64,000 bases of DNA from Noviherbaspirillum galbum (GTDB lineage Bacteria; Pseudomonadota; Gammaproteobacteria; Burkholderiales; Burkholderiaceae_D): contig NZ_JAAIVB010000065.1 in the NCBI RefSeq assembly GCF_010974945.1, forward strand, positions 1-64,000, read 5' to 3'. The notes beneath the pieces are model-generated. The model searched no databases. It was not told where the DNA came from and was given only the letters and a program-made list of their open reading frames with translations. Of this stretch, positions 1 through 7,804 are shown piece by piece. How positions within the stretch are numbered: position 1 is the first letter of the stretch; each line of letters starts with the position of its first letter. Made by a program: the position numbers and the translations under genes.

Positions 1-150
1 TTTTCTAACAACGCTCCACCCTGCTTCCTAAGATGGCTCAGGCCTGTCCGGCATTCCCAGCGCAAGGGCGTGGCGGCACGGGCGCCGCTGCCGCATTGCC
101 TGGCGCATGCAACGCGCGGCGCATGCCTTGGAAAACTTGGGAGGAACACA

Positions 151-567
151 GTGATCAGAACGCCATTCTTCTGCCGGGAAGCGCTGCTGCTGGTCGGCAT
201 CTTCAGCGCCATCCCGGCGTCCGCCGATATCGTCATCATCGTCAACCCCGCCAATCCAGCGACCCGCATGTTCAGTACCCAGGCGGCGCAGTTCTTTCTT
301 GGCACCTCCACCATGTTCACCCCCATCGAGCACCTGGAAGAAGCGCCGATCCGGGCGGAGTTCTGCAAGAAGGTGCTCGACAAGGATCCGTCGCAAGTGA
401 AGGCAGGATGGTCGAAGCTCGTGTTTTCCGGCCGTGGCAAGGCGCCGCAGGAGATGAAGACGGCGGCGGAAATCAAGAAGGCGGTCAACCAGAATCCCAA
501 CGCCATCAGCTACATCGACAAATCGGAAGTCGATGACAGTGTCAAAGTCGTCGCCACCGTGCAATGA
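151..567 (+). CDS. PstS-like periplasmic substrate-binding protein (short form)
   Basis: A 138-aa protein from a GTG start at 151, chosen because a GGGAGGAA ribosome binding site lies 5-12 bases upstream and the product then begins with a clean signal peptide (cleavage near residue 25, after PASA). The mature part opens with DIVIIVNP and continues as a small alpha/beta protein resembling the short PstS-like phosphate-binding family (PBP-like domain), much shorter than transport PstS of about 320 aa. It probably sits in the periplasm and may bind phosphate or another oxyanion. No ABC permease or ATPase follows; the next gene is an outer-membrane barrel 41 bases downstream, so the pair looks like one operon. 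Family assignment is from sequence flavour only. Confidence 0.7.
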   Translation: MIRTPFFCREALLLVGIFSAIPASADIVIIVNPANPATRMFSTQAAQFFLGTSTMFTPIEHLEEAPIRAEFCKKVLDKDPSQVKAGWSKLVFSGRGKAPQEMKTAAEIKKAVNQNPNAISYIDKSEVDDSVKVVATVQ

Positions 568-608
568 GCACGCACGACCCGAACGCACTGACATCGAGGA
601 GACCATCC

Positions 609-1766
609 ATGAAAAAGACTTTGATCGCGTTGCTGCTTGCGCCTGCCCTGGCCCAGGCCATCGATCTGGACGACGCCGGCACCTTCAAGCTGACCGGCTT
701 CTACAACATCACCGGCGCCAAGGTGCTCAGCGGCGCGGCGCAAGGCAGTTCCGCGCCGTGGTCCTACCAGCAGTGGAATTGCCCGTGCAGCATGCAAGGC
801 TGGGAATACACCAGCGTCTATGAAAAGAGCAAAGGCTTCCAGCTGGACCAGGAAACACTCGTCGGCGTGCAGCTGCGCAAGGAATTTACGCCGACGTTTT
901 CCGCGACGATGCAGCTCGTCAGCCGCATGCTGAACCCGAATGACGGTTCGCGTCCCACCGTCGACTGGGCTTACCTCACCTGGACGCCGTCCCAGGATTC
1001 TTCCTGGACCTTCCAGGCCGGCCGCCAGCGCATTCCGCTCTACTACTACAGCGACTACCTGTACATCGGCTATGCCTATCCCTGGGTCAGGCCGGCGCCG
1101 GACGTGTATGGCTGGCCCATCTATGCGTACGACGGCGCGAACGTAACCTACCGCACGCAGCTCGGGCAAAGCGAATGGGCACTGACCGCGCATGCCTGGG
1201 CCGGCGGTTTCACCCAGCGCGACGACGCCTATGACACGCGCATCTACTACACCACGCCGACCCATGAATCCTGGAAGAAGATCCTCGGCAGCTACGTCGC
1301 GGTGAACAACGGCATCGTCGACGTCAGGGTCATGGCGATGCGCCACGAGGATTCGGTCTGGCAGGACGCGGGCGGCGTGCGCACCGACCTATACAAGGAC
1401 CAGCCGACCCGCATCATGGGCATCTCCGCGAACCTCGACTACAAGAACTGGCTGGTGAAGACCGAGGTGGACCGCTTCGAGCAGGTGGACCTGTCCAAGG
1501 GCATCAACAACATCTACAAGTACGCGCTGGTAGGGATTGGCTACAACTTCGGAAAATTGACGCCGATGTACACCTTCTCGCGCTACCGCACGGTGGCCGA
1601 GCCGATCGAGGGCCGCAACACCCAGTACCTGTCGCTGCGCTGGGACTTCATGAAGAACACCGCACTCAAGCTGCAATATGACATCTCCAAGGACCGGTCG
1701 AATTACCCTTATCCATTCTTCGGCGATTCCAAGGTGTTCTCGATTTCCCTGCAAGGGGTATTCTGA
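609..1766 (+). CDS. Outer-membrane beta-barrel (porin-like) protein
   Basis: A 385-aa protein starting at ATG 609 behind a GAGGAGACC ribosome binding site. The first 17 residues form a signal peptide (MKKTLIALLLAPALAQA). The rest alternates hydrophobic and polar residues, is rich in Tyr, Trp and Gly, and ends SISLQGVF with a terminal Phe, as expected for a protein inserted by the BAM complex. It reads as a porin-like barrel of unassigned substrate. It directly follows the PstS-like gene, which suggests an outer-membrane entry route paired with a periplasmic binding protein. An earlier in-frame ATG at 564 overlaps the previous stop codon but would put the signal peptide inside the protein, so it was not used. 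Confidence 0.75.
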   Translation: MKKTLIALLLAPALAQAIDLDDAGTFKLTGFYNITGAKVLSGAAQGSSAPWSYQQWNCPCSMQGWEYTSVYEKSKGFQLDQETLVGVQLRKEFTPTFSATMQLVSRMLNPNDGSRPTVDWAYLTWTPSQDSSWTFQAGRQRIPLYYYSDYLYIGYAYPWVRPAPDVYGWPIYAYDGANVTYRTQLGQSEWALTAHAWAGGFTQRDDAYDTRIYYTTPTHESWKKILGSYVAVNNGIVDVRVMAMRHEDSVWQDAGGVRTDLYKDQPTRIMGISANLDYKNWLVKTEVDRFEQVDLSKGINNIYKYALVGIGYNFGKLTPMYTFSRYRTVAEPIEGRNTQYLSLRWDFMKNTALKLQYDISKDRSNYPYPFFGDSKVFSISLQGVF

Positions 1767-1830
1767 CGCGGGCTTCCGGCGGCCGGCCGCGGCAGCCGGA
1801 CGGTATCTTGCACCGGCGTGCACGCTCTCG

Positions 1831-1862
1831 CCCCCTGGCGATGCGCGTGCAGCGCCAGGGGG
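1831..1862. terminator. Strong hairpin between convergent genes
   Basis: A perfect 10-bp inverted repeat, ccccctggcg at 1831-1840 and its complement at 1853-1862, encloses a 12-base loop. It lies between the barrel gene (+) and the GNAT gene (-), where a two-way transcription stop would be useful. No T-run follows on either strand, so a simple intrinsic terminator is not certain. Confidence 0.4.
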
Positions 1863-1877
1863 CGGAGTGGCCGGATG

Positions 1878-2621
1878 TCAGGCAATGATGCATGAATGCT
1901 GCCGCTCCTCCAGAATGAAATCGTTGATGTCGAGAGGCATGGTCCGCGGCCGGTAAACGCATTTGAGCAAGCCATCTTCCTCCTCTGCCGGGCATCCCAT
2001 CTTCCGGGCGAGGCGCGGCGCGTACCTTCCCTGCATGACGCTTTCCAATGCAAGCCCTTGCCTTGCCGCATGCGCCATCGCCGCTTCGGAGACGCGCTGG
2101 CCGAGGCCGCGGCCTTGCAAGGCATCCGCCACCACCAGCGCGAATTCCGCGGTGCCGCCGTTCGGTGCGACATGCAGGTCGCCGAGCGCGACGATCTCGC
2201 CCAATTGTCCATGGATGATGAACAGGGTGCAGTTCTGCTTCTGGCACATGCCGATGAATCCCTCCAGCCGCGATGCATCGTTGACGTTGAACCGTTCGAT
2301 GAGGGTACGCTGGCTGAGGCTGTGCAGGAAGCGGCGAATGTCGCCTTCCAGGCCGGGCACCGTCCACCATGCCGAGGCGTCAAGCACGTGCACGCGCGAA
2401 AAACGCTCCTGTGGATAAATGAGCATGGATGAAGTATGCATCGAAGGAATGGAAATGCTGGCGCGCATGCATAACCCGAGGGAAGCAGAAAGGCGGCAAG
2501 TATCGATCAGGGCGCGCATATCCGCAAATAACGATGTTAACGATTCCATTTGAACGGTTTCGGCTTTGAAGCACGGCCGGTCAAGCGCTCTTCGCATACG
2601 CAACAAAAATTGCACCCGCAT
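1878..2621 (-). CDS. GNAT-family N-acetyltransferase
   Basis: Up to 247 aa. The C-terminal half carries the GNAT core: a strand followed by QGRGLGQRV (the acetyl-CoA pyrophosphate-binding loop, Q/R-x-x-G-x-G/A form) and the following helix. The N-terminal half, about 100 residues, is not recognised. The ATG at 2621 has an AAGAGA element upstream and was kept; ATG 2549 is an alternative start giving 223 aa. The substrate cannot be deduced. The gene stands alone between the convergent barrel gene and the phasin island. Confidence 0.7.
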   Translation of the reverse strand: MRVQFLLRMRRALDRPCFKAETVQMESLTSLFADMRALIDTCRLSASLGLCMRASISIPSMHTSSMLIYPQERFSRVHVLDASAWWTVPGLEGDIRRFLHSLSQRTLIERFNVNDASRLEGFIGMCQKQNCTLFIIHGQLGEIVALGDLHVAPNGGTAEFALVVADALQGRGLGQRVSEAAMAHAARQGLALESVMQGRYAPRLARKMGCPAEEEDGLLKCVYRPRTMPLDINDFILEERQHSCIIA

Positions 2622-2792
2622 GACATCTCTTTACTGCGGAAAATGGCATGGTGCAATGCCGCGAAAATTCTTCGTTCCGGGGGAACTTGGACAAACCGGC
2701 AACCTCTACTTCACCGGTAGCGCCGCGCCGCACGCCGGCCACGCTGCCTGATGTCGATGCATCCTTTCAATCTCATCATAGAGGAGTGTTGC

Positions 2793-3254
2793 ATGCTCGG
2801 TTTTCAACAACCCATCACACCCGCACTGCAGGATTTCATGAACGCGCAATACGCCATGCTGAACGACTTTTCGCGCCAGGCGTTCCAGGGCGCGTGGAAA
2901 CTGAATGAGCTCCACACCCGCATCGCGAAATCCGCGTGGGACGAATCGCTGAAGAGCGTGAGGCAGGTCGCGGTCAGCCGCGATCCCTACGAAGCTGTTT
3001 CCATCGTCGCCGCGCAGGCCCAGCCTGCCGCAGAGCGGGTACGTCATTACCAGCAGGAGATCGTGAACATCGTGGCCGATACCCAGGTCGCCCTGGCGAA
3101 GACCGCGGAGGTGCATGTGCCCAATGCCGGACGCACCGCGAGCGCGGTCGTCGAGGGCGTAGCCCGCGCCGAGAAGGAAGCCGGGCCCGCCGCCCGGCAA
3201 AAGGCAGCGGAAGGGGCCGCCAAGGCGCAAGCCGCCCCGAAACAGCCGGGCTGA
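2793..3254 (+). CDS. Phasin family protein
   Basis: A 153-aa protein from ATG 2793, which has a clear GAGGAG site 7 bases upstream; an earlier in-frame ATG at 2751 lacks one. It is almost wholly helical and amphipathic, with FMNAQYAMLNDFSRQAF near the N-terminus and repeated Ala-rich heptads, ending in a Lys/Ala-rich tail. This matches the phasin_2 type, which coats polyhydroxyalkanoate granules. It shares its plan and several segments (AAQxQPAAERxRxYQQ) with the next gene, so the two are likely tandem duplicates. Confidence 0.8.
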   Translation: MLGFQQPITPALQDFMNAQYAMLNDFSRQAFQGAWKLNELHTRIAKSAWDESLKSVRQVAVSRDPYEAVSIVAAQAQPAAERVRHYQQEIVNIVADTQVALAKTAEVHVPNAGRTASAVVEGVARAEKEAGPAARQKAAEGAAKAQAAPKQPG

Positions 3255-3359
3255 CGCGGACGCAGGGCCATGCGACAACGCCGCTGACCCGCCTCGAACT
3301 CGCCCCGATCTTGTCTTTCACCCGGCCGTCTTTTCATCATCACTCAGCAGGAGCCACTC

Positions 3360-3848
3360 ATGTTTTACTTCACCCAGCAAGTCGCACCGTCCACCAAGGC
3401 CCATCTCGAAGCCCAGTTTGCCTTCTTTTCCGACCTGTCGAAGCAGATGTTCGACGCCGTGCAAAAGATCAACGAGCTGAACATCCAGATCGCGCAGACC
3501 GCCCTGCAGGAAACCCTGAGCAGCACGCGCGAGGTGTTCGCCGCGCAGAATCCCATCGATGCGCTCAGCGTGGCGACCAGCCAGGTCCAGCCCGCGGCGG
3601 AACGCCTGCGCGCCTACCAGCAGCACCTGACCGACATCGCGGCCCGCACCCAGGCGGAGTTCGCGCGGACCGCCGAGACCCACGTGCCCGAGGCGAGCCG
3701 CACGGCTTCCGCCGTGGTCGATGAGGTGGCCCGCCGCGCCGCCGAAGAAACCCAGAAGGCCACCGACAGGCAGAAGGCGGTGCTGGCAAAGGTGGCCTCG
3801 CCGATCCAGTCGGCCGACGGCGCACGCGCCGCAGGCAGCGTGCATTGA
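3360..3848 (+). CDS. Phasin family protein (paralogue of the preceding gene)
   Basis: A 162-aa helical protein with ATG at 3360 behind AGCAGGAG. It begins with aromatic residues (MFYFTQQ) and then follows the same pattern as the 153-aa phasin just upstream: FFSDLSKQMFDAVQKINELN, a segment with QVQPAAERLRAYQQ, then TAETHVPEASRTASAVV against TAEVHVPNAGRTASAVV. The gap to the previous gene is 105 bases. It probably binds the surface of polyhydroxyalkanoate granules, perhaps with different timing or size control from its neighbour. Confidence 0.8.
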   Translation: MFYFTQQVAPSTKAHLEAQFAFFSDLSKQMFDAVQKINELNIQIAQTALQETLSSTREVFAAQNPIDALSVATSQVQPAAERLRAYQQHLTDIAARTQAEFARTAETHVPEASRTASAVVDEVARRAAEETQKATDRQKAVLAKVASPIQSADGARAAGSVH

Positions 3849-3906
3849 GCAAGACGCCGCCGCAGACCCGCCTTCGGCTTCCGATGGCGGAGAACGCTGA
3901 TCGCCC

Positions 3907-4590
3907 ATGATGCCCTCGTCGACATTGCTGCTTGCGCTGGAACCGTATCATGCGGTCTGCAATTTCATCGCCGGGCATTCCTGGGTGAACGACGCGCTGC
4001 CCCAGGGCGACGGGCATCCCGTGCTGGTCTACCCCGGGCTCGGCGTCAGCGGAACCTCCACCACCGAACTGCGGACCCGGCTGTCGCGGCTGGGTTACCA
4101 GGTGTACGACTGGGAACTCGGCGTGGGCGTGTGGCCCTGCACTGCCTTCGATACCTGGCTCGGCCTGCTTGAAGGCCAGCTGCTGCGCATCCGGCGCGCG
4201 CACGACAGCAAGGTGTCGCTCGTCGGCTGGAGCCTGGGCGGTCTCTACGCGCGCGAGCTCGCCAAGCGCTTCCACGACGACGTCAGGCAGGTCATCACCC
4301 TGGGCACGCCGATTCGCGACGTCATCACCGAGGTGGACCGCATGTGGGTCGGCGCCGCCCCGATGCGCAGTTTTTTCGACCCGACCCTGCCCGACCGCTT
4401 CGCGCGTTCGCCATCGGTGCGTTGCGCATCGATCTACTCCCGCACCGACGGCCTGATCGACTGGCGCAATTGCATCGACCACGGCTTGGCGGAGGAACGC
4501 AACATCGAGATCCGCGGCGTCAGTCATTTCGGACTGGTGCATCACCCGGACGTACTGCGCGCCATTTCCGTGCTGCTGGCAGAACCCTAA
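3907..4590 (+). CDS. Alpha/beta hydrolase between phasin genes
   Basis: A 227-aa alpha/beta hydrolase. The nucleophile elbow GWSLGG places the catalytic serine at residue 109; an Asp in SRTDGLIDW and a His in GVSHFGLVHHPD complete a plausible triad. The oxyanion strand is LVYPGLGVSG. It has no signal peptide, so it acts in the cytoplasm. Its place between three phasin genes suggests work on granules, for example as an esterase or depolymerase-like enzyme, but the sequence is of the general lipase type, not a recognised PhaZ or PhaC. ATG 3907 and 3910 are both possible starts. Confidence 0.7.
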   Translation: MMPSSTLLLALEPYHAVCNFIAGHSWVNDALPQGDGHPVLVYPGLGVSGTSTTELRTRLSRLGYQVYDWELGVGVWPCTAFDTWLGLLEGQLLRIRRAHDSKVSLVGWSLGGLYARELAKRFHDDVRQVITLGTPIRDVITEVDRMWVGAAPMRSFFDPTLPDRFARSPSVRCASIYSRTDGLIDWRNCIDHGLAEERNIEIRGVSHFGLVHHPDVLRAISVLLAEP

Positions 4591-4622
4591 AGACAATTTC
4601 GCATCAATCGAAGAGGAAACCT

Positions 4623-5231
4623 ATGGCAACCACCACCACGACGGCCGACACGGCCAGGACAAGTTCCACTGGCGCGCCCGAGCGCCTGCAGCAAGGCATG
4701 CAGCAGGGGATTCAGGCGCAGGTCGGCCTGTTCCAGTCGTATTTCGGCAAGATGTTCAATGCCTCCATCCAGCTTGTCGAACTGAACCGGCAGGCGAGCT
4801 ACAAGCTGCTCGAGGAATCGGCTGCCGACCTGCGCAAGGTCCTGCAGATCAAGAGCCTGCCGGAAGCCCAGGCATTCATTGGCGAGCAGGCCAGGGGATC
4901 GCTGGAAAAAGTGCGCGGCTACTGGCTCAACGTGCAGCACATCGCCACGCAGAACCTGGTGGCCTTGCAGGACGAAACGGCTGCCGGCGTTGACCAGGCG
5001 GCTCAGTCGACCGCAGGCGCCGCCGCCGAGGGTGAAGTGCCATCCCCGGCCCGGACAGAGAATGCGGACGCCGCGAATGTCGCTGCCGGAACCAGCACGC
5101 AGGATACCGCCGATTCCCCGCCGCAAACCGGGCATCGCCAGCATGACGCCAACCCGGCACCATCGCCTCTGGTGGAAAAGCTGATCGCATCCGTGGCCGC
5201 GGACGCCGGCACGCAAGATACCCGCCACTGA
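4623..5231 (+). CDS. Phasin (PhaP-type)
   Basis: A 202-aa protein from ATG 4623 with a GAAGAGGAAAC site upstream. Residues about 25-125 form the classic phasin helix bundle (LFQSYFGKMFNASIQLVELN, then LRKVLQIKSLPEAQAFIGEQ), close to PhaP of Burkholderiales. The last 75 residues are a disordered Ala/Thr/Pro-rich tail. It lies 32 bases after the hydrolase and is likely co-transcribed with it. Typical role: major coat protein of polyhydroxyalkanoate granules. Confidence 0.8.
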   Translation: MATTTTTADTARTSSTGAPERLQQGMQQGIQAQVGLFQSYFGKMFNASIQLVELNRQASYKLLEESAADLRKVLQIKSLPEAQAFIGEQARGSLEKVRGYWLNVQHIATQNLVALQDETAAGVDQAAQSTAGAAAEGEVPSPARTENADAANVAAGTSTQDTADSPPQTGHRQHDANPAPSPLVEKLIASVAADAGTQDTRH

Positions 5232-5324
5232 GCTGGACGTTCCAAGGGGAGGCGTTCCACGCGCAAGCGGCGACACGCCTATAATCGTTCTCCATTCGAA
5301 CAACACGGTCGAGGAGAACCCCCC

Positions 5325-6617
5325 ATGATTTTGCGTCAGAAAGCCCATTCCTTCGTGCAACGCGCGGCCCGCAAGTCCATCATTGCCGCGGCGCTGGGAA
5401 TGGCGCTGGTTTCGATGAAGCCGGCCCTTGCCGCTGCGGACGAGCGCCTGCTGCAAGCGGCGCGAGCCGAGCAGGATGCCGTGATTGCCAGCCTGAAGGA
5501 CATGGTGAACATCGAGTCGCCGAGCGCCGACGCGCAAGGCATCGCGCGCATGGCGGACTACACCGAGCGCCGCCTCAAGGAGCTCGGCGCCAAGGTTGAC
5601 CGGCGCAACAGCACCACCGGCCCGGGGCAAATCGTCATCGGCACGCTCAAGGGGACCGGGTCGAAGCGCCTGATGCTGATCGCCCACATGGATACGGTCT
5701 ATCCGAAGGGCATACTCGCTTCGCAGCCTTACCGCGTCGAAGGCAACCGCATCTATGGTCCGGGCATCGCCGACGACAAGGGCGGAATCGCCGTCATCCT
5801 GCATGGCCTCAAGATGCTCAACGATGCCGGCTGGAAGGACTACGCGACCATCACCGTGCTGTTTAATTCCGACGAAGAAGTCGGGTCCGTCGGCTCCGGC
5901 GAACTTATCGCCAACCTGGCCGCCGAGCACGACGTGGTATTTTCCTGCGAGCCGTCAGCCATCAAGCCGGAAATCCTGTTGCTGGGCGCGGCCGGGACGG
6001 GCAAGGTCACCATGCAGGTACGCGGCAAGTCGGCGCACGCCGGTGCCAATCCGGAACTCGGCCGCAACGCCCTTCTGGAAATGTCGCACCAGCTCATCCG
6101 TACCCAGGATGCCGCCAAGGCCGTGCCGGGCACGCAGATGAACTGGACGATGGCGCAGGCCGGCCGCGTCGTGAACCAGATCCCGGAAAGCGCGACCGCG
6201 ACCGCCGACATGCGCCTGACCGTTTCCGACGGCTTCGAACGCCTGGAGCGCGAGCTCAAGGAACGCGTCAAGACGCCGGTGATCCCCGATACCGTCACCG
6301 AGATCAGCATCGAGCGCGGACGGCCGCCTTTCGTCGCGAGCCCCGCCAGCCGCGAGTTTGCCGCCCAGGGCCAGGCCGTGTATGCGGAAATGCAGCGCGA
6401 GCTGACCTTGCTGCCGATGACGGGCGGCGCGACCGATGCCGGTTTCGCGGCGCGTTCCGGCAAGGCCATCGTGGTGGAGAGCTTCGGCCTGGCCGGCGCC
6501 GGCTACCATGCGCGCGATGAATTCATCACCGTCGATGCGATCGTGCCGCGTCTCTACCTGCTCGCCCGCATGCTGCAGCAGGCAGGGCTGATGAAGACTG
6601 GCGGTCCGGCGAAGTAA
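5325..6617 (+). CDS. M20-family zinc peptidase, glutamate carboxypeptidase-like, exported
   Basis: A 430-aa protein with ATG 5325 behind GAGGAGAA and a signal peptide ending about residue 36 (KPALA-AADE). Metal ligands and catalytic residues of the M20 family are visible: H121 and D123 in AHMDTVYPKG, D150 in GPGIADDKGG, the pair E184/E185 in NSDEEVGS, and a dimerisation insert between. It resembles CPG2-type glutamate carboxypeptidases, which remove C-terminal glutamate, and should act in the periplasm. The exact substrate is inferred from likeness only. A 93-base gap separates it from the phasin gene; it is probably an independent unit. Confidence 0.85.
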   Translation: MILRQKAHSFVQRAARKSIIAAALGMALVSMKPALAAADERLLQAARAEQDAVIASLKDMVNIESPSADAQGIARMADYTERRLKELGAKVDRRNSTTGPGQIVIGTLKGTGSKRLMLIAHMDTVYPKGILASQPYRVEGNRIYGPGIADDKGGIAVILHGLKMLNDAGWKDYATITVLFNSDEEVGSVGSGELIANLAAEHDVVFSCEPSAIKPEILLLGAAGTGKVTMQVRGKSAHAGANPELGRNALLEMSHQLIRTQDAAKAVPGTQMNWTMAQAGRVVNQIPESATATADMRLTVSDGFERLERELKERVKTPVIPDTVTEISIERGRPPFVASPASREFAAQGQAVYAEMQRELTLLPMTGGATDAGFAARSGKAIVVESFGLAGAGYHARDEFITVDAIVPRLYLLARMLQQAGLMKTGGPAK

Positions 6618-6752
6618 GCCTGGGAGGTGGACTGATTCGCTCCGGTCCGAAGTGATGACGGAAGCCCCATTCGGCTTCAATACCGTTGCTTCGGTTCCCG
6701 GAGTCGCCGTGTTGTGCGATAGGTGGTTTGACGATGGGGCGAATGGGGCTGG

Positions 6753-7523
6753 TCAGGAGATATCCGAAAATTTCGACTCGTCCTTCGCCTTGCGCTCCAG
6801 ATGTTCCAGGAAGCGCGACCCGATGTCGAGCGGAAGCAGCCCGAACCAGAGCAAGGCCTGGGCTCCGCCCAAGCTTCGCGTCCACCAGTTGCTCATGGTG
6901 GGTGAGGATGTCGCCGGGCGCAAATCCATCAGTTGTACCAGCCTGGCGCTTTCGCGCGGCCGGGCCGGATCCCGCACGAACCAGCAGAGTCCATGGTCTC
7001 CGTTCGGGGTCAGTTCGATTTCCGCGTTTTTGGTGGTCAGCACGATCTTGTGCACCGATCGTGGCTGCACATGCGTTCGATGCACGACCGCGTGAATGCC
7101 ATGCGCCGGAAAGCCGGCGATGCCGTGTGCCATGCTGCAGACGACCGCCGTGCCGGGTTCGGGCATGCCCTCGCACCAGGCCTGGAAATGCTCCTGCCAT
7201 AGCCTCGCCTGGCGGTTTATTTCTCCGGCAATGAACTGGCCGAGCGCCGCAGCTTCCTTGCTGGCGGGATCCTTCGGACGGATGGAGACGATGCCATTCA
7301 TGTGGATGGCGACGCTGAAGCGGCTGGCATGCTTGACGTCGCCGGAAAAGTTCTGCGTGCCGTATTCCAGGTCGATGCAGCAGGAGCGCTTGGTCCAGGC
7401 GACTTTTTCCAGCGATACGTGGCGCGGCGGGTCGAAGTCCTGGTGCAGGTCGAGCAATGCGCCGAGGGCGGGAACCGCCCACGAGCGGACAGCCAGGACG
7501 GCGGGATCGAAATGCATGGTCAT
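6753..7523 (-). CDS. Hypothetical protein, orphan beside the flagellar-type locus
   Basis: A 256-aa protein of unrecognised family. It has no signal peptide. It shows alternating strands and helices, a Cys pair (RSCCIDLEYG), a run of His/Gly residues near the middle (MAHGIAGFPAHGIHAVVH) and a short hydrophobic stretch near residue 225 (ALLWFGLLPLDIG). It ends DESKFSDIS; the SKF tripeptide recurs three times in the neighbouring 394-aa protein. Both genes point away from the flagellar-type locus. ATG 7517 is an alternative start. Function unknown; a secreted cargo or chaperone role is only a contextual guess. Confidence 0.55.
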   Translation of the reverse strand: MTMHFDPAVLAVRSWAVPALGALLDLHQDFDPPRHVSLEKVAWTKRSCCIDLEYGTQNFSGDVKHASRFSVAIHMNGIVSIRPKDPASKEAAALGQFIAGEINRQARLWQEHFQAWCEGMPEPGTAVVCSMAHGIAGFPAHGIHAVVHRTHVQPRSVHKIVLTTKNAEIELTPNGDHGLCWFVRDPARPRESARLVQLMDLRPATSSPTMSNWWTRSLGGAQALLWFGLLPLDIGSRFLEHLERKAKDESKFSDIS

Positions 7524-7804
7524 CCAAGTGGAACGGCGATTGAGTTGTTAGTTTACCAGTCAGCATCCCGCTTGAAACGCGGGTGTTGCGAAATTGCGGC
7601 GCATGCCGTTGTTGACTGCGCATGAGTCCGATGCCTTCATGATGCATTCAAGGGCAGCGTGCGTCGATAGCAATTAACATTCACTAACAACATCAATCTC
7701 AGGTCATTTCTCCGCTGGACATGGGGCAAGCGGCTTCGTCCGGCCACGCCGCCGCAGGAACCATCCTCGATTCCGGCAACGGCACGAGGCATCGTGTCGC
7801 GCCA

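Noticed and set aside
6661-6678. Small inverted repeat gaagcc...ggcttc between convergent genes as a terminator
   Set aside because: Stem of only 6 bp and no T-run on either strand; too weak to call.
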